Shown here: positions 46,882 through 54,814 of the stretch, piece by piece
Position numbering within the stretch: the stretch's first letter is position 1
Layout: every line of letters starts with the position of its first letter
Assembly (NCBI RefSeq): GCF_001952075.1
Contig: NZ_LXYU01000001.1
Span: forward strand, 310,001 to 374,000
Length of the DNA: 64,000 nt
From: Ditibartonella apis
GTDB lineage: Bacteria; Pseudomonadota; Alphaproteobacteria; Rhizobiales; Rhizobiaceae
Reading direction: 5' to 3'
Position numbers and translations under genes: made by a program
Notes under the pieces: generated by a model
What the model saw: only the letters and a program-made list of their open reading frames with translations
What the model was told of the DNA's origin: nothing
The model's database searches: none

Positions 46882-47217
46882 ATGAATCTGAAACAGATTG
46901 TTAGTTTGATAATACTGATCCCGGTTGGCATCATCCTGATTGCTTTTATCATCGCCAATCGGGCGAGCGTTGCTTTAAGCCTCAATCCTTTTGACACAAC
47001 GGACACCAGTCTTGTTTATCACGCTCCGTTGTTTGTCTGGCTTTTTCTTGCACTTGCAATCGGTATTATTATCGGCGGAATAACAGTTTGGTTTACCCAA
47101 CATCGCTTCCGCAAAGCCCTGAAAGACACGCAAACCGAACTGCAAGGGCTTAAAATGGATATGTCTAAGAAACCGGATTTGACGAAAACAGATCTTACAG
47201 TCGTTGACCATTCCTGA
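46882..47217 (+). CDS. lapA: LapA-family (DUF1049) membrane protein
   Basis: A 111-residue inner-membrane protein with two transmembrane helices (about residues 6-26 and 48-70) and a cytoplasmic helical tail, as in LapA, which with LapB influences LPS synthesis in Escherichia coli. The alphaproteobacterial relative is less studied. It is 4 nt after ihfB and cotranscribed with it. Confidence 0.85.
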   Translation: MNLKQIVSLIILIPVGIILIAFIIANRASVALSLNPFDTTDTSLVYHAPLFVWLFLALAIGIIIGGITVWFTQHRFRKALKDTQTELQGLKMDMSKKPDLTKTDLTVVDHS

Positions 47218-47642
47218 ATATTAAGCCCCGTCGGGCAAAGTAGAATTTTTTCATTCATCTGCTTTTTGTATTCAACAATTTTTTTAAAATTGTAACCAGC
47301 GCCCTTGAACAGAATGACCAGGATTATAAGCGTTTGGCTTATCAATAATTTTATGCAAATATTTTATTGTTTTTTGCTCGTTTTTTTGGGTGATCGTTAT
47401 CGATTGTTTTCGAATATTTGCGACAATAAAAACGGGACTATCAGTTTACGGTCCAATTCTCACTAAACCGCATAAGCAAAATGAAGAGCGATTATTTTGC
47501 CGGAATCTTTATTCGTTTTGATAGTGGAATGCGTTGTTCATTAGCCAAAACCGGTTTTGGAGCGTGCAAGAAAAATATACCTTTTTGAAAAAGATGTTTT
47601 ATAAGCAAAGAACATCCTGAAATTTATGGAAAACGCCCGATT
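47218..47642. other. Gene-free stretch after lapA
   Basis: 425 bp, AT-rich, with the inverted repeat ACAATTTT-TTT-AAAATTGT near 47276-47294 and no gene. From memory, other Rhizobiales have tryptophan genes beyond lapA. None are present here. Confidence 0.55.
47225..47251 (+). terminator. Weak terminator candidate after lapA
   Basis: GCCC-CGTC-GGGC forms only a 4-bp stem, with a run of six Ts about 10 nt later. It may be inefficient. Confidence 0.3.
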
Positions 47643-48797
47643 GTGAAAGCACAACACCCAAAAGAAAAGAAGCGCGGATCTAAAATATCACGCAACAGTG
47701 CTCCCTATAGTCTTAAAAAGGCCCTCGAAACAGGAGATAAGCCTGAAAGACGGAAAGCTTTGCGCGCCAATCATTCAGGAAAATTTCATAAAGCCCACAC
47801 ACCGGACGCCGCTGTGCAATCAGCTAAAGAGGTGCAACGCGAAGACAAGGGTGGAAACACAGTAGAAGTGAAAAACCGCTTTTTACCTCGCCCGTCGGGG
47901 AAAAGACCCGAAGAAAAATTGCCGGTCATTCTCGAAACAACTGCAAGCGAGAATTACGCTTTGATTGACAGCGGTAATGGCTTGAAACTCGAGCGTTACG
48001 GAAATTTGCGCATTATTCGTCCCGAAGGACAAGCTTTATGGCAACCCGCGTTAAGTGAAAAAGATTGGCAGGATGTTGATGCGATTTTTACCGGAAATAC
48101 CGATGAAGAAGGGATGGGGCGCTGGAATTTTCCAAAACAGCCACTTGGCGAAACGTGGCCACTTTCATGGGATGGAATGTCATTTCTTGGCCGCTTTACC
48201 TCATTTCGCCATGTCGGGGTTTTTCCCGAGCAGGATGCCCATTGGCGTTTTATGGAAGAACTTATTAAAAAAGCAAACCGTCCGGTTAAGCTATTGAACC
48301 TTTTCGGCTATACCGGTCTTGCCTCGCTTATTGCGGCAAGAGCGGGCGCCGAGGTCACCCATGTCGACGCATCCAAAAAAGCTATTTTATGGGCCAAAGA
48401 AAATCAGGAAGTTGCACAGTTAACAGATCGCCCCATTCGCTGGATTTGTGATGATGCAATGAAATTTGTCGAACGTGAAGGGCGTCGCGGCAAACATTAC
48501 GATATTATTTTACTTGATCCGCCGGCTTACGGACGCGGGCCCCATGGCGAGGTGTGGCAACTTTTCGATCATTTGCCCGAAATGGTCAAAGGATGCCGCG
48601 CTATTTTATCCGATAATCCGATTGCCGTGATATTGACTGCCTATTCAATTCGCGCTTCATTTTTTGCAATCCATGAATTAATGCGTGATGAATTTACCGG
48701 CCTTGGCGGACTTATCGAATCGGGTGAACTTATTTTGCGTGAAGAAAAGGCAAAAAGGGCGCTTTCGACTTCTCTTTTTAGCCGCTGGATTTTTTAA
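47643..48797 (+). CDS. Class I SAM-dependent methyltransferase, RlmI/RlmK-like
   Basis: A 384-residue protein whose C-terminal two thirds is a Rossmann methyltransferase: LLNLFGYTGLASLIAARAGA is the cofactor loop, followed by THVDASKKAILWA, and IILLDPPAYGRGPHGE is the DPPAY catalytic motif of RNA/DNA cytosine or guanine methylases. The first 90 residues are basic and low in complexity, perhaps an RNA-binding tail. The GTG start has no strong ribosome-binding site, so an internal start is possible. Substrate is probably rRNA. The TrmH-like gene begins directly after it. Confidence 0.82.
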   Translation: MKAQHPKEKKRGSKISRNSAPYSLKKALETGDKPERRKALRANHSGKFHKAHTPDAAVQSAKEVQREDKGGNTVEVKNRFLPRPSGKRPEEKLPVILETTASENYALIDSGNGLKLERYGNLRIIRPEGQALWQPALSEKDWQDVDAIFTGNTDEEGMGRWNFPKQPLGETWPLSWDGMSFLGRFTSFRHVGVFPEQDAHWRFMEELIKKANRPVKLLNLFGYTGLASLIAARAGAEVTHVDASKKAILWAKENQEVAQLTDRPIRWICDDAMKFVEREGRRGKHYDIILLDPPAYGRGPHGEVWQLFDHLPEMVKGCRAILSDNPIAVILTAYSIRASFFAIHELMRDEFTGLGGLIESGELILREEKAKRALSTSLFSRWIF

Positions 48798-48798
48798 A

Positions 48799-49650
48799 AT
48801 GACAACACAAAGACAACACGGTCAGGTTAAAGAAATTACCTCGCTCGCCAATCCGATCATCAAGGATATGAAATCCTTGTCACTTAAAAAAAACCGCGAT
48901 CGTGAGGGCGTTTTTATGGCCGAAGGGTTGAAGCTCATCATTGATGCTCTCGATCTCGGCTGGACAATACGCACACTTTTGTTTTCCAAGGCGGGTCTCG
49001 GCAACCTGCTCATTGAAAAAACGGCAGCCCGCACGAAAGCCGCTGGTGGTCTTATCATCGAAGCAAACCAGAAAGTTATGGAATCCGTAACACGGCGAGA
49101 CAATCCGCAAATGGTGGTTGGTGTTTTCGAACAACGCTGGCGTGACATGTCTACCTTCAACGCCAAGGGAGAGGATGTCTATGTTGCACTCGACCGCATT
49201 CGTGACCCCGGCAATCTCGGAACCATTATCCGCACAGCCGATGCAGTCGGGGCGAAGGGGCTGATACTCGTTGGCGATACAACCGACCCCTATTCGCTTG
49301 AAACAGTACGCGCAACTATGGGATCGATTTTTGCCCTTCCGCTTTTTAAAATGAGTGCTGACGAGTTTTTAAAATGGCGCTTGAGCTTTCATGGTCAAAT
49401 CATCGGGACACACTTAAAAGGTTCCGTTGATTACCGCACAATCGACTATAAAAAGGGACCTATCATTCTTTTTATGGGCAACGAGCAACAAGGCCTTCCG
49501 GATAATCTTGCCGATAGTTGCGATCAACTTGCCCGTATTCCGCAAGCGGGACGCGCCGATTCACTCAATCTAGCTGTGGCAACCGGTGTCATGCTTTATG
49601 AAATCCGCCGTCATAACCTGACACTTGACCCGCGCGAGGCCCGTTCATGA
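48799..49650 (+). CDS. TrmH (SpoU) family RNA 2'-O-methyltransferase
   Basis: A 283-residue SPOUT methyltransferase with an N-terminal substrate-binding domain (FMAEGLKLIIDAL) and the three knot motifs: RDPGNLGTIIRTADAVG, ILFMGNEQQGLP and IPQAGRADSLNLAVATGV. It 2'-O-methylates a ribose in rRNA or tRNA; the site is not known. The ATG at 48799 follows the upstream stop by one base. The frame open further upstream lies inside the previous gene. Its stop overlaps lspA as ATGA. Confidence 0.9.
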   Translation: MTTQRQHGQVKEITSLANPIIKDMKSLSLKKNRDREGVFMAEGLKLIIDALDLGWTIRTLLFSKAGLGNLLIEKTAARTKAAGGLIIEANQKVMESVTRRDNPQMVVGVFEQRWRDMSTFNAKGEDVYVALDRIRDPGNLGTIIRTADAVGAKGLILVGDTTDPYSLETVRATMGSIFALPLFKMSADEFLKWRLSFHGQIIGTHLKGSVDYRTIDYKKGPIILFMGNEQQGLPDNLADSCDQLARIPQAGRADSLNLAVATGVMLYEIRRHNLTLDPREARS

Positions 49651-50135
49651 AGGCAAAATCCCTCATCACACTTATAGTGGGGCTTATCATCACAGTTGGT
49701 CTTGACCAATTGATCAAATATTGGGTGGTCAATACGCTCGCTGTCGGGGAAGAAATCGACCTTTTGCCGTTTCTTTCACTTTATCATGCCCGCAATCCGG
49801 GAATTGCTTTTTCAATGTTGTCATCAGTCTCCGATTGGGGGCTTATCGCATTGACATTTTGCATCATCTGCTTCGTTATCTGGTTATGGAAAAACGCCGG
49901 TCCTGAAAAATCACTGTCGCGATTTGGCTTTCTGCTGGTGATCGGTGGAGCCATCGGCAATCTCATTGACCGCATACGTTTTCACTATGTCATCGATTAC
50001 ATTTCTTTCCATATCGACGATGTTTTCTCGTTTGCCATTTTTAACCTTGCTGACAGTTTCATAACGGTCGGCGCTGTCCTGATCGTACTGGATGAATTGC
50101 TGCACTGGAAAAGGGAAAAGCGAAAAGCAAACTAG
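49647..50135 (+). CDS. lspA: Lipoprotein signal peptidase (signal peptidase II)
   Basis: Integral inner-membrane aspartyl protease that cleaves signal peptides from diacylated prolipoproteins. The 162-residue product has four transmembrane helices and both catalytic aspartates: Asp117 in VIDYISFH and Asp136 in NLADSFI. GNLIDRI precedes the first. It is coupled to the TrmH-like gene by an ATGA overlap. Confidence 0.96.
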   Translation: MKAKSLITLIVGLIITVGLDQLIKYWVVNTLAVGEEIDLLPFLSLYHARNPGIAFSMLSSVSDWGLIALTFCIICFVIWLWKNAGPEKSLSRFGFLLVIGGAIGNLIDRIRFHYVIDYISFHIDDVFSFAIFNLADSFITVGAVLIVLDELLHWKREKRKAN

Positions 50136-50761
50136 AATAACCGCAAGCGGCTTGAAACATCCCCATTTATCGGCTCAAAAATTTAGAACGCCCGTCAGCA
50201 TCTTTTCATCCATATTGTCTAAAGCTGAAAAATATTTTTGATTGCGCATTTATCAAAATCATCCGCTCTCTTGTTTCAACTTCAACGAATAATTCTATAT
50301 CGAGTCGATATTATCAGCGTCTTTAATCTGCCGAGACTTCCGCCAAAACAAAAATAATTCGAAACGGATGCGCGCACTTTTTTCCAAAGCTTGTTGAAAA
50401 ACGTCCTTTTCAATAAACCCGTCTTTTTTCAAATTAATCAGCTCCGTCTTTTCCAAAAATGGTTACGACAAAGCTGTTTCGATTGTCATCAGCCTTTACC
50501 CATTAACGGTTAAAAGGATAAAAATCATATCCATTTTTGATACATCCGCCCTCTAACATCTGCCTTTGCCATTTTTTTGACAGAAATAAAATTGCGGTTC
50601 TTAACCGGCTAAGCCGTTTCAAGCTCTTATAAACACAGAAAAAAGTCTATATTTACCAATTATTAATCCTATTTCAGGGCGATTGTGAATTGTCTTGAAA
50701 AAATCACTTTCCCGTCATTGTCATGCACCAAGAAAGTTCTAAATCGACAACAGAACATGAT

Positions 50762-50782
50762 GTTGATTGATTTTAAATCAAC
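50762..50782. promoter_or_regulatory. Inverted repeat GTTGATT-N7-AATCAAC
   Basis: Perfect 7-bp arms separated by 7 bp, 25 nt before the start of the OlsB-like gene. It could be an operator or a leader stem. Confidence 0.4.
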
Positions 50783-50787
50783 AGCGC

Positions 50788-50806
50788 TTCAATAAGGAGC
50801 ATTGAA
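50788..50806 (+). promoter_or_regulatory. Ribosome-binding site displayed in a hairpin loop
   Basis: TTCAAT and ATTGAA are exact complements flanking AAGGAGC, a strong Shine-Dalgarno sequence, and the ATG follows at once. In RNA the 6-bp AU-rich stem would expose or modulate the ribosome-binding site. Confidence 0.4.
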
Positions 50807-51550
50807 ATGACAGCTTGTGCAAGGACAGTTCTGAAAACACCGGATAATAAAAGTTGCGATATGAGCGATTCTCTCTTACTTGCAACATTCAGTTCTTTGG
50901 AAGCCCGTCTGCGGAAAGTCTCTGGTGACCTTGAACAAACGGTTCCGGCATCAGCCCAAAAAAATGTAACGGATGATCGCGACGAATGGGTGATGACTGT
51001 CAATGATAAAGCACACCCGCAAAATCCTGTTGCAAGTTGCCACATGACACTTACAAATGTTCTAGGTGCCAATCAAAATCTTGACGGGACGAGTCTCGGT
51101 GACAGTTTCGAACTCGAAGGCGACCAGACTGCGCCGGTGATTTTGACAATCGCTCCTTTTGAATGCTTTGACAAATCGAAGGCACATCGTGCTCAAGGCC
51201 TTTTATGGCAGGCGATTTCGCACTTCTGCCAGCTCCAGAATGTCGATTATGTCATTGGAAGTCTGGCATTCGACAGCCGCTATCCCGCTGCACATGCTCT
51301 GGAACTTTCCTATCTCTATCATTTTTGCCGGTCACAATCCGGACTTCATTTGCGTGCTGCCCATGGTGTGACCATGGATATTATGCCGGAAGAGGCAATC
51401 AAGCCCGATGAAGCATTTTCTTCGCTTCCGCCCATGCTGCGCTATTGCTTGCGTGTTGGAGCAAAAGTTGCCGATAATGCTGTGGTTGACCGTGCAAGCA
51501 ACGAAACACGCGTATTTTTATTATTCCCAGCCAAAAAAATTGTGGGCTGA
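50807..51550 (+). CDS. OlsB-like GNAT N-acyltransferase
   Basis: A 247-residue protein whose C-terminal part matches the pattern of OlsB, the acyl-ACP ornithine N-acyltransferase of ornithine-lipid synthesis. DYVIGSLAFDSRYPAAHALE and the final PMLRYCLRVGAKVADNAVVD with VFLLFPAKKI correspond to its conserved blocks. The first 100 residues are divergent. No olsA partner lies nearby, so it may acylate another amine. Hydrophobicity indicates a soluble or peripheral membrane protein. A strong ribosome-binding site and a terminator frame it as a single-gene unit. Confidence 0.65.
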   Translation: MTACARTVLKTPDNKSCDMSDSLLLATFSSLEARLRKVSGDLEQTVPASAQKNVTDDRDEWVMTVNDKAHPQNPVASCHMTLTNVLGANQNLDGTSLGDSFELEGDQTAPVILTIAPFECFDKSKAHRAQGLLWQAISHFCQLQNVDYVIGSLAFDSRYPAAHALELSYLYHFCRSQSGLHLRAAHGVTMDIMPEEAIKPDEAFSSLPPMLRYCLRVGAKVADNAVVDRASNETRVFLLFPAKKIVG

Positions 51551-51603
51551 AACAATACCTATAAAAGGCAGAAATGTATTTTGCCCATAAACAAAAGTTC
51601 AAG

Positions 51604-51634
51604 AAACGGAGGCCGTAAAATGCTTCCGTTTTTT
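51604..51634 (+). terminator. Terminator of the OlsB-like gene
   Basis: AAACGGA pairs with TCCGTTT around a 14-nt loop, and the second arm runs into a T6 stretch. It lies 54 nt after the stop. Confidence 0.75.
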
Positions 51635-51809
51635 GACATTTTAGAGCTATTTAATATTCATCCGCTTGTAGCAACTGAAACCGCCTAACGAACTTACTTG
51701 ATTTATTGACAGATTTTTTAAAAACGCGCCAAATGATATGAACCCGTTTGGCAAAACAATGGGGCATTGTTTTTGGCGGTTTCACTAATTCCATTCCGGT
51801 GCGTTAAAA

Positions 51810-52634
51810 TTAGTGGCTATGTTTGGTTGGAGCATGTTTTTTATCATGATGTTTTACATCATCCGCCTTCAGCCAATGGGCGGAAATTGCATTATATTCG
51901 CCATTTTTCTGCATCAAATGCAACCATTGATCGACATAAAGTTTCCAACTGATATCGCCCTTCGGAAGCATGTAGCCCTTCTCGAAAAACTCCAAAGGCT
52001 TTTCCGGATTGACGGCGCATAATGTCGGATAGTGACGTTTTTGGTAAAGAGCTTCGGATGCATCAGTAATCATGACATCGGCTTTTTTATCAACAAGATT
52101 TTTAAAAATCGTCGTATTGTCATGAAAAAGCTCGAGTTTTGCATTCGGCATATATTTTCTGACAAACGCCTCATTGGTTCCGCCAGCGGGTTCGATCACA
52201 CGAACATTCTTTTGGTTAAGTGCACTTAACGTATTATATTTTTTAGCGTCTTCACAACGTACAAACGGAATTTTGCCATCCACTCCAAGTGGTTCCGACA
52301 TATAAACCTGTTGTTGGCGGGCAAGCGAAATGGAAATCCCGCCCATTGCAATATCGCATTTGTCATCAAGGAAATCCGCCATCAGCGTTTTCCAGCTTGT
52401 TTGCACAAATTCTACCTCGGCACCAAGCGATTTGGCCAGAGAATGCGCCATGGAAATGTCGATGCCTTCATAGGTACCATCGGTTTTCAAAAAGCTATAA
52501 GGTTTATAGTCACCAGTGGTGCAAACACGTAATGTTTTAATGTCAAGGACATCATTGAGTTTCGACGCATCGGCGTGTGTCAGCGTTAAAGCCGAACACC
52601 CCCAAACAAGCATCATAAGAATTTTCTTCATCAT
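51810..52634 (-). CDS. Periplasmic solute-binding-fold protein, PheC-like (cyclohexadienyl dehydratase)
   Basis: A 274-residue exported protein with a signal peptide (ending THADA near residue 23). The mature part resembles periplasmic cyclohexadienyl/arogenate dehydratase PheC more closely than ordinary amino-acid binding proteins: LRVCTTGDYKPYSF, EGIDISMAHSLAKSLG, DIAMGGISISLARQQQ, GGTNEAFVR and DVMITDASEALYQ. PheC makes phenylpyruvate or phenylalanine in the periplasm. A histidine-rich tail (HHDKKHAPTKHSH) is unusual and may bind metal. GGGA supports the paired ATGs at 52634/52631 over the longer frame. No permease or ATPase genes accompany it. Confidence 0.72.
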   Translation of the reverse strand: MMKKILMMLVWGCSALTLTHADASKLNDVLDIKTLRVCTTGDYKPYSFLKTDGTYEGIDISMAHSLAKSLGAEVEFVQTSWKTLMADFLDDKCDIAMGGISISLARQQQVYMSEPLGVDGKIPFVRCEDAKKYNTLSALNQKNVRVIEPAGGTNEAFVRKYMPNAKLELFHDNTTIFKNLVDKKADVMITDASEALYQKRHYPTLCAVNPEKPLEFFEKGYMLPKGDISWKLYVDQWLHLMQKNGEYNAISAHWLKADDVKHHDKKHAPTKHSH

Positions 52635-52718
52635 CGGTCCCATCCGGCAGTTCATTATTCGTCTGACTGTTTTCTTTCCCACATTGTTTTAACCTTATTG
52701 CTTGTCGGTTTAACCAAA

Positions 52719-53600
52719 TCAGCCATCAAGCAAATCAATAAAAGCACCAACCGCTTTGGTTTTGAAGCGTTGCGGATTGAGTAACAGTAAAAAATCACGC
52801 TTTACGGATAAAAAATTCAACCTTTCAACAAGTCCTGCGGCAAGCAGAGCCGAAACTGCACGTCTTGAAATGGCCGTTAGAGCATTTAATGCCGCTACTG
52901 CCGACAGCACCGCTTCATTCGAGGGGAAAGTCTGCATCACTTCAAGATCTGCCAGTTCATAACCTTGGTTTGCAAGTGCCTGCTCGAAAATGGCCCGTGT
53001 TCCCGACCCCTTTTCACGCAAAATCCACGGAAAAGCTGAAATATCTTTAAACTTCACTGACGGTTTATTCGTAAGAGGATGGTTTTTTGCGGCAATAATG
53101 AACAATTCGTCATCAGCCACTTTTTGACGATGAAGGCTTTCATTTTTTATGGTTCCTTCGGCAAAACCGATATCTGTTATGCCTGATAGAACAGCATTTT
53201 CGACCTGTTCGGTATTACCGATCGACATTTTAACCGTTATCGCCGGATATAAATTGCGAAATTTTGCAATGACCGGTGGCAAAAAATAATTTGCGATTGT
53301 CTGGCTCGCATAGAGACCGAGCGCGCCCCGTTTAAGCCCGCTAAATTCACGCAAAGTTGTTTCGGCAAGTTTGACTTGCGCCAATGTGTGGCGGCAATCT
53401 TCCACAAAGACAGAACCCGCATCACTCAACTGGATACGCCGTCCAATGCGATTGAAAAGACGCACCTGATAATGTTCTTCAATCATATGGATGGCACTGG
53501 AAACGGCAGAAGGTGTCAACAAAAGGGCTTTCGCCGCTTCGGTCAAATGTTCGCGTTCGGCGACAGCCAGAAATATCCGCATCTGTTCAAATGTAATCAT
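52719..53600 (-). CDS. LysR-family transcriptional regulator (YeiE-like)
   Basis: A 293-residue LysR regulator with an N-terminal winged helix (EREHLTEAAKALLLTPSAVS, DNA-recognition helix near residues 30-38) and a periplasmic-binding-type effector domain. It is divergent from a YeiH-family transporter, the same pairing as yeiE-yeiH in other bacteria, so it probably controls that gene. A perfect dyad of LysR type lies 11 bp upstream of its own start, which suggests autoregulation. The effector is unknown. Confidence 0.9.
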   Translation of the reverse strand: MITFEQMRIFLAVAEREHLTEAAKALLLTPSAVSSAIHMIEEHYQVRLFNRIGRRIQLSDAGSVFVEDCRHTLAQVKLAETTLREFSGLKRGALGLYASQTIANYFLPPVIAKFRNLYPAITVKMSIGNTEQVENAVLSGITDIGFAEGTIKNESLHRQKVADDELFIIAAKNHPLTNKPSVKFKDISAFPWILREKGSGTRAIFEQALANQGYELADLEVMQTFPSNEAVLSAVAALNALTAISRRAVSALLAAGLVERLNFLSVKRDFLLLLNPQRFKTKAVGAFIDLLDG

Positions 53601-53610
53601 TGCCGTGCCA

Positions 53611-53631
53611 TTGTTCGATCAAATCGAACAA
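53611..53631. promoter_or_regulatory. LysR-type operator TTGTTCGAT-N3-ATCGAACAA
   Basis: Perfect 9-bp arms with a CAA centre containing the classical T-N11-A core (TTCGAT-N3-ATCGAA). It lies in the 103-bp divergent region between the LysR gene and the YeiH-type gene and should be the binding site of that regulator. Confidence 0.75.
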
Positions 53632-53703
53632 TTCATAACATATTTGAAAATTGATTACATGATTAAACAGCGCTAGCAGATTTTAAAAAAAGGATATTTC
53701 AAT

Positions 53704-54720
53704 ATGGCTAGCCGAGTTCAGGCAATTTTTTTTCGTTTTGCACCGGGCATCATATTATGCGCGGTTATTTCGGCTGTTGCCATTATTCTGGAAAAGCTTG
53801 AAAAACTCATCTTTGGCGAGGCCTGGCTTGAAAGTCTGGTTCTTGCCATACTGATTGGCGCCATCATCCGGACAGTCAAAGGCATTCCATCCCAATATGC
53901 GGAAGGAGTCGGATTTTCAGCAAAAATTCTTCTTGAATGCGCGGTTCTACTATTGGGTGCAAGTATCAGTGTGAGCGCGGTCGTCGCTGCCGGTTTCGGA
54001 TTGCTTGTCGGCATTATCGTCATTGTGGCCTGTGTGATTGCCATAACCTATGCAATTGGCAGGTTTTTGGGCCTTGGCCCCCGTCTCGCCTTGCTTGTGG
54101 CCTGTGGCAATTCGATTTGCGGAAATTCTGCCATTGCGGCTGTTGCACCTGTCATCAAGGCAGAAGGCTCGGACGTGGCTTCGTCAATCGCTTTTACAGC
54201 CGCGCTCGGTATTGTTGTTATTCTGGTCTTGCCACTTGCTGTCCCCTTAGCGGGCTTAAGCTTTACACAATATGGCGTTCTTGCCGGTATGACTGTTTAT
54301 GCTGTGCCGCAAGTTTTGGCTGCCGCAGCACCTGTATCACTTATCAGTGTCCAGACAGCCACGCTTGTCAAACTTGTTCGTGTGTTGATGCTTGGGCCGG
54401 TGATATTCGTGATTGGCCTCATTTACGGCCTCGGTGCCAACACAAAACTCAAATTCAGCAAAATGGTGCCATGGTTCATTATCGGCTTTGTCATTCTTTT
54501 GCTTGCCAATTCCTGCGCTATCGTTCCCCAATTGGCACTCGACGCCATGGCTTTTGTGGCAAAAATCCTGACCGTTATTTCAATGGCCGCTTTAGGATTG
54601 GGTGTTGATATAAAGGCTTTGAAAAAATCCGGACCACGAGTTGTCCTGACAGCTTTCATATCCATCATCATTCTGGCGACTGCAAGCCTGACAATGATCT
54701 CGCTCCTTCAATTGTCATAA
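53704..54720 (+). CDS. YeiH family (UPF0324) putative sulfate exporter
   Basis: A 338-residue inner-membrane protein with about ten hydrophobic helices and the family motif CGNSICGNSAIAAVAPVI near residue 136. The family is annotated as putative sulfate exporter on thin evidence. AAGGA precedes the ATG. The divergent LysR gene and the operator between them imply effector-controlled expression. A bidirectional terminator follows. Confidence 0.88.
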   Translation: MASRVQAIFFRFAPGIILCAVISAVAIILEKLEKLIFGEAWLESLVLAILIGAIIRTVKGIPSQYAEGVGFSAKILLECAVLLLGASISVSAVVAAGFGLLVGIIVIVACVIAITYAIGRFLGLGPRLALLVACGNSICGNSAIAAVAPVIKAEGSDVASSIAFTAALGIVVILVLPLAVPLAGLSFTQYGVLAGMTVYAVPQVLAAAAPVSLISVQTATLVKLVRVLMLGPVIFVIGLIYGLGANTKLKFSKMVPWFIIGFVILLLANSCAIVPQLALDAMAFVAKILTVISMAALGLGVDIKALKKSGPRVVLTAFISIIILATASLTMISLLQLS

Positions 54721-54758
54721 ATGGCCGGTAGTGCATTAGACGACGATATATCCAAAAT

Positions 54759-54782
54759 AAAACAGCCCCGAAGGGCTGTTTT
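54759..54782. terminator. Bidirectional terminator between the YeiH gene and hslU
   Basis: AAAACAGCCC pairs perfectly with GGGCTGTTTT around CGAA. Both arms end in T4 when read outward, so it serves the two convergent transcripts. Confidence 0.9.
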
Positions 54783-54814
54783 AATAGATTATATGCAATC
54801 TCTTTGTTTTGAAA

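Larger units (their letters stand above)
50136..50806. other. Gene-free stretch between lspA and the OlsB-like gene
   Basis: 671 bp with no supported gene, RNA or terminator. Near its end are an inverted repeat at 50762-50782 and a small hairpin around the ribosome-binding site of the next gene at 50788-50806. Confidence 0.6.

Noticed and set aside
52719-54720. An ABC amino-acid transporter operon with the periplasmic protein
   Set aside because: The neighbours are a LysR regulator and a YeiH-type transporter; no permease or ATPase genes are present.
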